Assembly (NCBI GenBank): GCA_937129505.1
Contig: CAKZNJ010000181.1
Coordinates: forward strand, 1 to 7,432
DNA from: an uncultured Anaerolineae bacterium
GTDB taxonomy: Bacteria > Chloroflexota > Anaerolineae > Anaerolineales > UBA4823
Direction: 5' to 3'
Length of the DNA stretch: 7,432 nt
Shown here one piece after another: positions 1 to 6,074 of the stretch (position 1 is its first letter; each line of letters opens with the position of its first letter). The position numbers and the translations under genes were made by a program. The notes beneath the pieces are model-generated. The model made no database searches. It saw nothing but the letters and a program-made list of their open reading frames with translations, and was not told where the DNA came from.

Positions 1-309
1 ACCCTTAAGTTGTTGAACTCCAGCCAGAATAATGAGTGCAGAGCATAAAAAAAGAACCACCCATAAAGTTGAGGCACGGATTGGCACATTTATAAGGTCA
101 GCAATTAGAAAAAGTAACGGATAAAAAGCTAAACTCAGGGCAACCAAGATTGGAATCAATACTTCCAAAGGAAATTTATTACGTTTTGTATAAAGGAGAA
201 GGTAAAAAGTGAGGCCAGGAAAGAAGAATACTATCAAACAAATTGTCCACATAAAGGAAAGACGTGATATATCCATGAAAGTCACAAAAATTTGCAATAT
301 TTTCTCCAT
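1..309 (-). CDS. N-terminal part of a multi-pass membrane protein (runs off the left edge)
   Basis: Read on the minus strand from ATG at 309, the frame stays open for 103 codons to the window edge; an in-frame TAA lies four codons upstream, which fixes the start at this ATG or at later Met12/Met20. The protein starts MEKILQIFVTFMDISRLSFM and has at least three hydrophobic segments, at about residues 18-40, 48-70 and 78-96. Between the first two is a short basic loop (TKRNK) followed by FPLE. The pattern 'FPGLTFYLLL - basic loop - PLE - hydrophobic' resembles the N-terminus of large uncharacterised polytopic membrane proteins (DUF1616-like or glycosyltransferase-like) found next to envelope genes, but this likeness is by eye. 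Only a weak purine-rich RBS (AGAG) precedes the ATG. The function is unknown. The gene is AT-rich, like the sequence around it. Confidence 0.6.
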   Translation of the reverse strand, partial: MEKILQIFVTFMDISRLSFMWTICLIVFFFPGLTFYLLLYTKRNKFPLEVLIPILVALSLAFYPLLFLIADLINVPIRASTLWVVLFLCSALIILAGVQQLKG

Positions 310-454
310 TGACTCTAGTTATCGTTATACCAAAGCTCAGCCTCAAATGCAAATCCGCCACTAAAATTTGATCTATAACAATCTGGCTTCAATATCCTGC
401 ATTTTTGTATAATTATTAGGTAGCAGAGAAAAGTTTCAGATTACTCTCTTTAGA

Positions 455-550
455 CTAAGGCACAGGTACAACACCTAAATCAATGACTGTATTCGGTTGA
501 ACGTTCAGGAATAAAGTTTCGCCAGTGAGAGGATCAGTCAATCCGTAATC
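455..550 (-). pseudogene. Short coding-like C-terminal scrap
   Basis: On the minus strand, the codons ending at TAG 455-457 read LDYGLTDPLTGETLFLNVQ followed by PNTVIDLGVVPVP. This looks like natural protein sequence, with an alternating beta-strand pattern and no rare residue runs. It has no start codon: the same frame is closed by TGA at 578-580, and the stretch just upstream is the hairpin at 565-599. The likeliest reading is the last ~32 codons of a decayed gene, possibly another extracellular protein. It is too short to assign to a family and could be chance. Confidence 0.3.
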
Positions 551-564
551 TAGAATAAATAAAT

Positions 565-599
565 AATATACGAGCCATCACTGAGACGGCACGTATATT
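565..599 (-). terminator. Terminator-like hairpin after the surface-protein remnant
   Basis: Arms 565-576 (AATATACGAGCC) and 588-599 (GGCACGTATATT) pair over 12 bp with one mismatch, around an 11-nt loop. Read on the minus strand the hairpin is followed by a T-rich run (ATTTATTTATTC), and it begins 18 nt beyond the stop of the minus-strand remnant at 618. That position suits an intrinsic terminator, although the stem is AT-rich for one. Confidence 0.45.
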
Positions 600-617
600 C
601 ACTATATTATCCCTATC

Positions 618-977
618 TCACTTATTAATGCCTCGCGCCGTAGTAAAACTGTCACCCGTGATATTTCCATAACGATTATCGTAATCGAAGCGATATGATA
701 AATTAGCTATTCCGATAACTTTAGCACCAGTACAGGTTATTGTTACAGCACCATTATAATTATCATTTGCAATTCCCGCAAGCATACCCGGTGCATTGTG
801 TGCAAATCTACTGAAAGAAGGAACGGCGTCAGTTAGGTTGAAGTTTTCTGTAAAGGCAGCTATAGGACCACTTGCGGAGTATGAAGCAGTACACGACGCA
901 TTGCCACTCTCGACTTTCATGACCTGCCAGCCGCTAAATTGGGGATAAAATTTGCTAAATCCAATTCCGAAGGTTCT
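618..977 (-). pseudogene. C-terminal remnant of a secreted/cell-surface protein
   Basis: The frame is open from just after TAA 978-980 to TGA 618-620. The first ATG is at 920, but protein-like sequence (TFGIGFSKFYPQFSGWQV) continues upstream of it without a start codon, so the gene appears 5'-truncated. The product has no signal peptide. It is rich in Ser, Thr, Asn and Gly and has the pattern of a beta-sandwich module: ...GNASCTASYSASGPIAAFTE... ...YNGAVTITCTGAKVIGIANL... ...RYGNITGDSFTTARGINK. Two Cys are present (the ASC and TITC segments) and could form a disulfide. Such modules occur as repeats in large surface proteins that I associate with Chloroflexota, from memory only. It lies close to the left end of the IS, which may have removed the rest. 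A hairpin downstream suggests that 618 is the natural 3' end. If translated from 920 it would give a 100-residue protein of unknown role. Confidence 0.5.
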
Positions 978-1039
978 TTATTATTTAGCCTTTATGATAG
1001 CGTCAATTCAATAAAAATAGCTGAAACATCAATTAAGGA

Positions 1040-1060
1040 TAGCACTCCAATAAACCGTGG
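1040..1060 (+). repeat. Left terminal inverted repeat of the IS
   Basis: TAGC-NNNN-CAATAAACCGTGG. The 13-base core (1048-1060) is an exact reverse complement of 2244-2256, and the outer TAGC also matches 2261-2264. Overall 18 of 21 positions pair. The outer boundary is less certain than the core. Confidence 0.85.
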
Positions 1061-1124
1061 AGGTTGAAAAAATGAAGGTCCTGTGGCACTCTATAGGTTC
1101 CTACACCTTACTAGAGCAAGCCAC

Positions 1125-2243
1125 ATGGACCCTCAACGACAATTCTGCCCGAACATGGCCTGCCCCGCAAGGGGCAAAATCGGCGAGAACAACATCGTTG
1201 TTCACAGCCGCAAAGAAGCACGTTACCAATGCAAAATATGTGGTAAGACCTTCGCTGCCACGAGCGGTACACCTTTCTACCGCTTGCACCATCCGGCAGA
1301 TTTGATGGTAATAGTTGCGACCCTGATTGCGCATGGCTGTCCTTTGCAAGCCATCGTTGCCGCCTTTCACCTGGACGAACGCACGGTGATGGGCTGGCTG
1401 GAGCGAGCCGGGCGACACTGTCAGCGAGTGCACGAGCATCTGGTGCAGCAACCTCGCGACCTGGAACACGTGCAGGCGGATGAAATCCGGGTCAAAGGGC
1501 AAGGCAAGATCATCTGGCTGGCTATGGCGATCATGGTGAGTACCCGTTTGTGGTTGGGCGGAGTGATCGCCAGAAAGCGAGATGAGCGCTTGATCCTGGG
1601 TCTGGTGCAGATCATTCGCCAGTGTGCCCTGGCTCGTCCGCTGCTGATTTGCGTGGATGGCTTCATCGCCTATGTCCAGGCGGTGCAGTTGGTGTTTCGC
1701 AGCCCGCTACCGAATGGCAAACGTGGACGTCCCCGGCTGATCTCCTGGCCAGACTTTCACCTCGGTCAGGTGGTCAAGCGTTATCAGGGCAAGCGAGTGG
1801 TCGATGTCACCCGGCGCATGGCACAAGGGAGTCTGCAAGCTGCCCGGGCTCTGTTGGCAAAATGCCATGGCGGAACCAAGCTCAACACAGCTTTCATCGA
1901 GCGGTTGAATGCCACCTTCCGCTCTCGCCTGGCAGTGCTCGTGCGACAAAGTCGAGCGTTGATCCGCAACCCGCAAACCTTGGAGCCCCTCATGTATCTG
2001 ATGGGCTGTGTCTACAACTTCTGTACCCCACACAAAAGCCTGCGCTTGAAGCTGTGGGTAGGCAGTCATGGCTTCCGCTGGGTGCAACGAACTCCGGCCA
2101 TCGCTGCTGGTCTTACCGATCATATTTGGACTGTTAAGGAGCTACTTCTATTTCGGATACCACCGCCTGAGTGGCGACCGCCTAAACACCGGGGAAGGCC
2201 TTCTCTTGCGGAAAAAACATTGATCGCAAGGTGGTGTTCATGA
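1125..2243 (+). CDS. IS transposase (zinc ribbon, HTH, DDE catalytic domain)
   Basis: This enzyme catalyses movement of the surrounding IS. From ATG 1125 it has 372 residues. An N-terminal zinc ribbon is seen as C8-x4-C13 and C36-x2-C39 (FCPNMAC, QCKICGK). A helix-turn-helix-like stretch follows at about 57-98. The likely catalytic triad is D119 (QADEI), D178 (CVDGF) and E259 (FIERLN), the last within an IERLNxTxR motif typical of IS1-type and related DDE transposases. A basic C-terminal tail follows. All three acidic residues and the zinc ribbon are intact and there is no internal stop, so the enzyme may be active. I chose ATG 1125 because proteins of this type usually start MDPQ; the frame could also start at GTG 1083, adding 14 residues. 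A good Shine-Dalgarno (GGAGG 1059-1063) instead serves an ATG at 1072 in another frame, which is odd (see findings). The TGA stop is immediately followed by the right inverted repeat. Confidence 0.85.
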   Translation: MDPQRQFCPNMACPARGKIGENNIVVHSRKEARYQCKICGKTFAATSGTPFYRLHHPADLMVIVATLIAHGCPLQAIVAAFHLDERTVMGWLERAGRHCQRVHEHLVQQPRDLEHVQADEIRVKGQGKIIWLAMAIMVSTRLWLGGVIARKRDERLILGLVQIIRQCALARPLLICVDGFIAYVQAVQLVFRSPLPNGKRGRPRLISWPDFHLGQVVKRYQGKRVVDVTRRMAQGSLQAARALLAKCHGGTKLNTAFIERLNATFRSRLAVLVRQSRALIRNPQTLEPLMYLMGCVYNFCTPHKSLRLKLWVGSHGFRWVQRTPAIAAGLTDHIWTVKELLLFRIPPPEWRPPKHRGRPSLAEKTLIARWCS

Positions 2244-2264
2244 CCACGGTTTATTGTGGAGCTA
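2244..2264 (-). repeat. Right terminal inverted repeat of the IS
   Basis: CCACGGTTTATTG (2244-2256) is the exact reverse complement of 1048-1060, and GCTA at 2261-2264 complements the outer TAGC of the left end. It directly abuts the transposase stop and includes the GTG from which the downstream yceI remnant could be read. Confidence 0.85.
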
Positions 2265-2582
2265 CCGAAATTCCCCTACTTAACCTTCAAAAGCAAAAGA
2301 ATCGAGGTGATCGACTCGAATCACGGGCGTATCGTCGGTGACCTAACCATTCGTGACGTAAGCCGTGAAGTAACGCTGGAAGTCGAATACAACGGTAAGG
2401 TCAAAAGCCCCTTCGGACATACTTCTGCCGGCTTTTCCGCCAGCACAACCATCAATCGCAAAGATTGGGGATTGCAATGGAATGTGCCCCTTGAAACGGG
2501 CGGCTGGTTAGTGGGAGAAACGGTGCAGATTAATATTGAGTTTGAAATGATTGAGGAAAAGCAGGCTGAGACGGTTGCTTAA
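2256..2582 (+). pseudogene. YceI-family protein, 5'-truncated at the IS end
   Basis: YceI-family proteins are lipocalin-like beta-barrels of about 170-200 residues that bind polyisoprenoid-type lipids. The 108-residue frame matches the C-terminal half by its hallmark stretches FPYLTFKSKRIEVI, GDLTIRDVSREVTLEVEYNG, SAGFSASTTINRKDWGL and ETGGWLVGETVQINIEFE. The family's usual N-terminal ~70 residues (the WxIDxxHS-type start and the first strands) are missing. The only start available is GTG 2256, inside the right IS repeat, with no visible RBS; an in-frame stop lies at 2241-2243. True yceI sequence probably begins near 2265 (PKFPYLTF). The C-terminus looks undamaged and ends at TAA. I infer that IS insertion or an IS-mediated deletion removed the 5' half, leaving a non-functional fragment. 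The family assignment is confident; loss of function is inferred. Confidence 0.85.
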
Positions 2583-2597
2583 TCATCCTGCCGTGCC

Positions 2598-2643
2598 TAG
2601 AGAGGGGTGACAATTAATTCCTGAATAGCGTCACCCCTCTCTA
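2598..2643. terminator. Perfect 14-bp hairpin between convergent genes
   Basis: TAGAGAGGGGTGAC (2598-2611) and GTCACCCCTCTCTA (2630-2643) are exact reverse complements around an 18-nt loop. The hairpin lies 16 nt past the yceI remnant and between it and the convergent zur gene, so it could stop transcription from both sides. No T-run follows on either strand, so it is not a textbook intrinsic terminator. Confidence 0.5.
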
Positions 2644-2765
2644 TGATCCTTTCGCTTCCGTGACCATAAAACTAAAAGCAGGTTTTCAATATAACCCGAG
2701 GCTCTTTCGATACCCAATCGGCGCGAAATTCCCCTTTATCGCCAACGGGTTGAGCCACAGCAGAG

Positions 2766-3215
2766 TTAGGCGAGTTTGGGGGAGTTTTGCCTTTGGCATT
2801 CGCGGCATTCCCCGAAAAGCTGCAGCCAATGTTCGCCGATCCTGTAGCCACTGCGTTGGCTGATTTTCTGAATTAGCCTTTCAATTCCCTCCTCTTCTCC
2901 TTCAAAAAACTCTACCCGACCGCAACCGCTACAAACCAATAGGTGTTGATGCCCTTGAAATGCGGTAACGAAAGCCTGACAACCGCTCGGCTGATGAACG
3001 CGTTGGATGAGGTTCAGCTCTTCGAGCTTTTCCAAGGTGCGGTACACAGTCACCAATCCCAGTTTTGGGTAGCGCTGGTGTCCGCTTTCATAGACATTGA
3101 GAGGGGTGAGAGCACGGCTGCTCTCTGCCATAATCTCGACCACAACCCGCCTAGGGTCCGTGATGCGATACCCGTTGCGTTGCAAGCAATCCAGCCATTC
3201 TTGAGCTTTGCTCAT
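2766..3215 (-). CDS. zur: Fur-family zinc-responsive repressor (Zur)
   Basis: A 149-residue Fur-superfamily regulator, normal length for the family. The N-terminal winged helix spans about residues 1-80, with the recognition region around LGLVTVYRTLEKLEELNLI (52-70). The C-terminal dimerisation and metal-binding domain has GHQHLLVCSGCG: H89 and H91 are the usual regulatory-site histidines, and the Cys pairs C95/C98 and C137/C140 form the structural zinc site. H129 is another likely ligand. Assignment to Zur rather than Fur or PerR rests on context: it is the last gene of a zinc-transporter operon that has a Zur-like operator. The start is ATG 3213-3215, whose first bases overlap the stop of znuB (ATGA), so translation is probably coupled. 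A GGAG lies 14 nt upstream, which is far. The reading frame is open for 61 more codons upstream, but that stretch overlaps znuB and is not Fur-like. Confidence 0.88.
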   Translation of the reverse strand: MSKAQEWLDCLQRNGYRITDPRRVVVEIMAESSRALTPLNVYESGHQRYPKLGLVTVYRTLEKLEELNLIQRVHQPSGCQAFVTAFQGHQHLLVCSGCGRVEFFEGEEEGIERLIQKISQRSGYRIGEHWLQLFGECRECQRQNSPKLA

Positions 3216-4078
3216 CGGAGTTCGTTTCTCTCCTTTCTCTTCTGTCTGATTCGCTGCAAATTGCTTTGTCCAATCCAAACCACAAAAAAGAAGCTCGTTG
3301 CCACCAGAACGATGGCTCCGCCTGACGCAATGCCTAGGTAATAAGAGAGATACAATCCAATGACGCCGCTCAACGACGCAAGGATTGCAGCCACCCAAAT
3401 CATGGTTGGCAAGCGCGGCGTCAGCAGATAGGCTGTGGCGGCGGGTGTAATCAGCATGGCAACCATCAGGGCTACCCCCACTGTCTGCAACGAGACCACA
3501 ATCGCCACTGCCATTAAGAACATCAAAAAATAATCCAAGAACTTGACTGGCAACCGCAGCGTCACAGCCAAAATAGGATCAAAAGATAAGATCAAGAATT
3601 CCTTATAAAAACCTATTACTGCGATCAATACCAAAACACCAAAAACCCCCGAAAGCCACAGGTCGCGGTTGCGCACCCCTAAAACGTCTCCAAATAGAAA
3701 GTGAGTTAGGTCCACCGAATAGGCGCGCACCGTGGAGATCAGGGTGATCCCCAAAGCAAACATCCCGGCAAAGACGATACCAATAGCAGTGTCCTCTTTG
3801 ATTTTACCTCCCCAACTGATAATCCCAATTCCTGCAGCACTCAGCAAGGCCGCAGCCAAAGCCCACCAAAACAACCCTGTCGTCTGCCCCCCACTGACCA
3901 GATAACCAATCGCCACGCCGGGCAGGATGGTATGAGCTAAAGCATCGCCAAAAAATGCCATGCCGCGCAGGACAACAAACGTTCCCACCACAGCGCAGAC
4001 ACTGCCCATCAGAACAACGGCCAGCAATCCACGCCACATAAAAGCATATTGCAGGGGAGTCAACAGCAAATCGAACAT
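3212..4078 (-). CDS. znuB: Zinc ABC transporter permease (ZnuB, ABC-3 family)
   Basis: This is the membrane channel of a metal ABC importer. It has 288 residues, typical of the family. Hydrophobic segments fall roughly at 15-38, 46-62, 68-90, 96-118, 138-158, 180-200, 203-220, 225-248 and 252-270, giving eight or nine spans. ABC-3 family landmarks are FFGDALAHTILPGVA (42-56), THFLFGDVLGV (125-135) and LQTVGVALMVAMLITPAA (198-214). The short cytoplasmic C-terminus is basic (RIRQKRKERNELR). The ATG at 4078 is 3 nt past the znuC stop. An AGGGAGG ribosome site lies inside the end of znuC, about 10 nt upstream. The stop overlaps the zur start. The family also includes manganese and iron permeases; zinc is inferred from the Zur-type operon and the His-rich binding protein. 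Confidence 0.9.
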   Translation of the reverse strand: MFDLLLTPLQYAFMWRGLLAVVLMGSVCAVVGTFVVLRGMAFFGDALAHTILPGVAIGYLVSGGQTTGLFWWALAAALLSAAGIGIISWGGKIKEDTAIGIVFAGMFALGITLISTVRAYSVDLTHFLFGDVLGVRNRDLWLSGVFGVLVLIAVIGFYKEFLILSFDPILAVTLRLPVKFLDYFLMFLMAVAIVVSLQTVGVALMVAMLITPAATAYLLTPRLPTMIWVAAILASLSGVIGLYLSYYLGIASGGAIVLVATSFFFVVWIGQSNLQRIRQKRKERNELR

Positions 4079-4081
4079 CGC

Positions 4082-4918
4082 TCAACCGCCTCCCTCATCA
4101 CAACAGGTATCGCTCAACCCCAACCAAGTCCCCTCATCTTCGATGAGCTGCAGTTGTTCGCCATACGCACGGCGCAGGTTGTGGGGGTGCAATACCTGCT
4201 GCGGTTCGCCAAGGGCAATCAGTTTTCGATTCAGCAACATAATTTTGGCAAAGTGTTGACGGGCAATGGTCAAATCATGCAAGGCGAAGAGAACTGCTAC
4301 TCCTTTTGCCTGTAGGGCGGGAAGCAGAGCCAGCAACTCTTCCTGAGCAGGCAGGTCTAAGCCGCTCAAAGGCTCGTCCAGCAGGATGAGTTCCGCTTCT
4401 TGGGCAAGCGCCCTAGCGAGGAACATGCGTTGCTGCTGCCCACCCGACAGCGCATGAATGGGACGGTTTTCTAAATCTCGAATGCCAACGGTCTCTAGGG
4501 CTTGTCTGACAATGTTCCAATCGGTTCGGGAAGGAGTGCGAAAAAAGCCGATCTTTCCTACCCGCCCCATCATGACCACGTCCTTAACAGTGACAGGGAA
4601 ATTCCAATCCACAGCCTTGCGCTGGGGTACGTAAGCGATGCAAATATGTCCATCAGGAGAATGGCCGTAAATATGGACATCGCCTGAGCTGGGCTTTAGA
4701 ACGCCAGCGATCACTTTTATTAGCGTGCTTTTGCCTGCCCCATTCGGCCCAACTACCGCAAGCTGTTCGCCGCTTTGCAACTCGAAAGAGATATCTTGTA
4801 GAGCAGGATTGCCATCGTACCACAGGCTGACCTTGTCCATGATCAACAAGGGGCTGCCAGCCTCGTGTGGATGGCGATGGATAATCCAATGCTTGGTACG
4901 AGTGAATTCGTCTAACAT
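4082..4918 (-). CDS. znuC: Zinc ABC transporter ATP-binding protein (ZnuC)
   Basis: The ATPase subunit that powers zinc import. From ATG 4918 it has 278 residues. Visible motifs are Walker A GPNGAGKST (57-65), the Q-loop (VPQ, Q99), the signature LSGGQQQR (157-164), Walker B LILLDEP with catalytic E182, the D-loop (SGLD) and the H-loop (LHD, H214). An N-terminal extension of about 25 residues before the nucleotide-binding domain (TRTKHWIIHRHPHEAG) is slightly unusual and contains three His. The C-terminus ends in CCDEGGG, so there is a vicinal Cys pair. A TTG at 4924 could add two residues; ATG is preferred. Only a weak AAAGG site precedes it. About 110 nt, including a hairpin, separate it from znuA. 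Confidence 0.92.
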   Translation of the reverse strand: MLDEFTRTKHWIIHRHPHEAGSPLLIMDKVSLWYDGNPALQDISFELQSGEQLAVVGPNGAGKSTLIKVIAGVLKPSSGDVHIYGHSPDGHICIAYVPQRKAVDWNFPVTVKDVVMMGRVGKIGFFRTPSRTDWNIVRQALETVGIRDLENRPIHALSGGQQQRMFLARALAQEAELILLDEPLSGLDLPAQEELLALLPALQAKGVAVLFALHDLTIARQHFAKIMLLNRKLIALGEPQQVLHPHNLRRAYGEQLQLIEDEGTWLGLSDTCCDEGGG

Positions 4919-4954
4919 GGTCAAGCCTTTGCTTTCTTAGCACTTGAAGGTTCG

Positions 4955-5001
4955 GGCAAAAATATCACAGGGAGAGATAAACCCCTCCGTTTACCTCTCC
5001 C
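4955..5001 (-). terminator. Intra-operon stem-loop between znuA and znuC
   Basis: On the minus strand GGGAGAGGTAAAC (from 5001) pairs over 13 bp, with one G-U, with GTTTATCTCTCCC (ending at 4970), around a 6-nt loop. It is followed by TGTGATATTTTTGCC, whose five Ts resemble a short terminator tract. It lies 29 nt past the znuA stop. Because znuC-znuB-zur lack another visible promoter, a leaky terminator or mRNA-stabilising hairpin is the likely role. That would make more binding protein than transporter core. Confidence 0.6.
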
Positions 5002-5030
5002 CATCGATAAGCTAGCCCTTTCAAAGCAGC

Positions 5031-6035
5031 TTATTTCAATGCCTCGACCATCGCGTTAACATTATATCGCATGAAGTTGATGTAAGTGTCAGCCTCACCG
5101 CCCTTCTCCGACAGCGAGCCTGTATATAAGTAAACCAACCTGACTCCTGTATCGTCTGCGATACGTTGGGCCAACTGAGGGTTAACGGTAGTGCCGACAA
5201 AAATCGCCTTAACCCCTTGCTGGCGGATGGCATCCTCCAAGCTTGCCAGCTCCTGCGCAGAAGGTTCAGCTAGGGTCGAAAAACTCGGTAACACCGCCCC
5301 GACCTGCGTAAAACCATAGCGGGCAGCAAAGTAGCCTAGAGCTGAATGGTCAACCACGAGCAGACGGTTTTCGGGAGGGATAAGCTGAACTTGCTGTCGA
5401 ATCCATTGATCAAGTTCTTCGAGTTGAACGATATACTGCTGGGCGTTTTTCTGGTAGAGAGTGGTGTTGGCAGCATCTTTCTCACTTAATATCGCGGCGA
5501 TATTCTGCACCCACACTTTGACCAGAGTAGGATCGAACCAGACATGTGGATCAATTCCAGCATGGTTGTGAGCGTGTTCACCTTCGTGAGTATGCTCTTC
5601 GGTATGGCTCGCTTCACCCTCGTGGCCATGCTCTTCGGCATGGCCACCCTCCCCCTCATGGGCATGCTCAACCTTTAATTCTAGCAATTGTATTCCTTCG
5701 GAGACGGAGAAAGTTTTACCCATTGCGCCTGCGCTCTCAAGCAAAGCGGCGAGGAATTCCTCCAAGCCAGCACCATTTGCAAAAACAATATCCGCTTGGC
5801 TAACCTTGGCTACATCCTGGGGGGTCGGTGTAAACGAATGGGGGTCAACGCCCACAGGTAACAAAACCGAAAAGTCAATAGCATCTCCGCCCACTTGCCC
5901 AACAACATCTCCAACGATGGTGGTTGTTGCCACCACGTCAATTTTGTCTTGCGCTTCTTGAGCTGGGGGAGCAGCACAAGCCCCTAACCAGAAAACCACA
6001 ACGATCAGAGCAATGAAGCAACGTTGTATGTTCAT
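5031..6035 (-). CDS. znuA: Zinc-binding lipoprotein of ABC importer (ZnuA)
   Basis: The extracytoplasmic substrate-binding protein (cluster A-I), 334 residues. Residues 1-20 form a lipoprotein signal with lipobox LGAC (C20), so the mature protein is lipid-anchored. Likely zinc ligands are H66 (VDPHSF), H164 (IDPHVWFD) and H230 (VVDHSALGYF). A His/Glu-rich loop at 123-158 holds 11 His, as in zinc-specific members, where it is thought to gather zinc or act as a sensor. The loop is built of imperfect 12-residue repeats. Where TroA/PsaA-type proteins have a fourth ligand Asp, this protein reads LYTGSLSE, apparently Gly306, as judged by eye. The ATG at 6035 has GGAGG at 6042-6046, 6 nt upstream, and is preceded by the Zur box and promoter. 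It is the first gene of the operon. Mn-binding relatives cannot be wholly excluded, but the His-rich loop and Zur argue for zinc. Confidence 0.92.
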   Translation of the reverse strand: MNIQRCFIALIVVVFWLGACAAPPAQEAQDKIDVVATTTIVGDVVGQVGGDAIDFSVLLPVGVDPHSFTPTPQDVAKVSQADIVFANGAGLEEFLAALLESAGAMGKTFSVSEGIQLLELKVEHAHEGEGGHAEEHGHEGEASHTEEHTHEGEHAHNHAGIDPHVWFDPTLVKVWVQNIAAILSEKDAANTTLYQKNAQQYIVQLEELDQWIRQQVQLIPPENRLLVVDHSALGYFAARYGFTQVGAVLPSFSTLAEPSAQELASLEDAIRQQGVKAIFVGTTVNPQLAQRIADDTGVRLVYLYTGSLSEKGGEADTYINFMRYNVNAMVEALK

Positions 6036-6048
6036 CCCGATCCTCCAT

Positions 6049-6069
6049 TAATGAAAATGATTTTCGTTA
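6049..6069 (-). promoter_or_regulatory. Zur box (operator) in front of znuA
   Basis: The plus strand reads TGAAAATGATTTTCG at 6052-6066, a near-perfect copy of the actinobacterial-type Zur box TGAAAATGATTTTCA, within a wider TTAATG...CGTTAT dyad. Its arms GAAAA and TTTTC are symmetric around the central TGA. It lies 5-25 nt downstream of the -10 element and thus covers the expected transcription start, just ahead of the ribosome site. Zinc-loaded Zur bound here would block the operon, including zur itself. Confidence 0.8.
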
Positions 6070-6074
6070 TCTAT

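Larger units (their letters stand above)
310..617. other. AT-rich gene-poor stretch
   Basis: No intact gene fits here. It separates the start of the partial membrane gene (309) from the stop of the surface-protein remnant (618); both are on the minus strand. It contains a coding-like scrap at 455-550 and a hairpin at 565-599, listed separately. The 310-454 part presumably carries the promoter of the membrane gene, but I could not identify a convincing -35/-10 pair. Confidence 0.5.
1040..2264 (+). mobile_element. Insertion sequence with one DDE transposase
   Basis: The ends carry inverted repeats: 13 of 13 bases match between 1048-1060 (CAATAAACCGTGG) and the complement of 2244-2256. Outside that core, after four poorly matching bases, TAGC at 1040-1043 again matches the complement of 2261-2264. 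The element is therefore 1209 bp by the core repeats or 1225 bp by the extended ones. One transposase fills the space, and its stop codon directly abuts the right repeat. GC content is visibly higher than in the AT-rich DNA to the left, consistent with transfer. No target-site duplication is apparent: the 8 bp flanks differ with either choice of end. The transposase architecture (zinc ribbon, HTH, DDE) suggests an IS1-like or unclassified group, but the family is not certain. Confidence 0.85.

Noticed and set aside
179..361. 60-codon minus-strand frame near the left edge
   Set aside because: It is a shadow of the membrane-protein frame starting at 309, which has clear transmembrane segments and stays open to the edge.
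1101..2137. Several long frames overlapping the transposase on both strands
   Set aside because: They are out-of-frame shadows of a GC-rich gene whose own frame has all expected motifs.
2672..2758. 28-codon minus-strand frame just after zur (GTG start)
   Set aside because: It is too short, has no ribosome site or recognised motif, and is probably the untranslated end of the zinc operon.
2660..2863. 67-codon plus-strand frame downstream of the hairpin
   Set aside because: Half of it lies antisense to zur, the sequence is low in protein-like character, and there is no ribosome site.
3216..3398. 61-codon N-terminal extension of the Fur-family frame
   Set aside because: It overlaps the conserved end of znuB, is not Fur-like, and the ATGA-overlapping start at 3215 gives a normal 149-residue Fur protein.
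5546..5803. 85-codon plus-strand frame rich in His, Gly and Arg opposite znuA
   Set aside because: It is the antisense reading of the repetitive His-rich loop codons of znuA.
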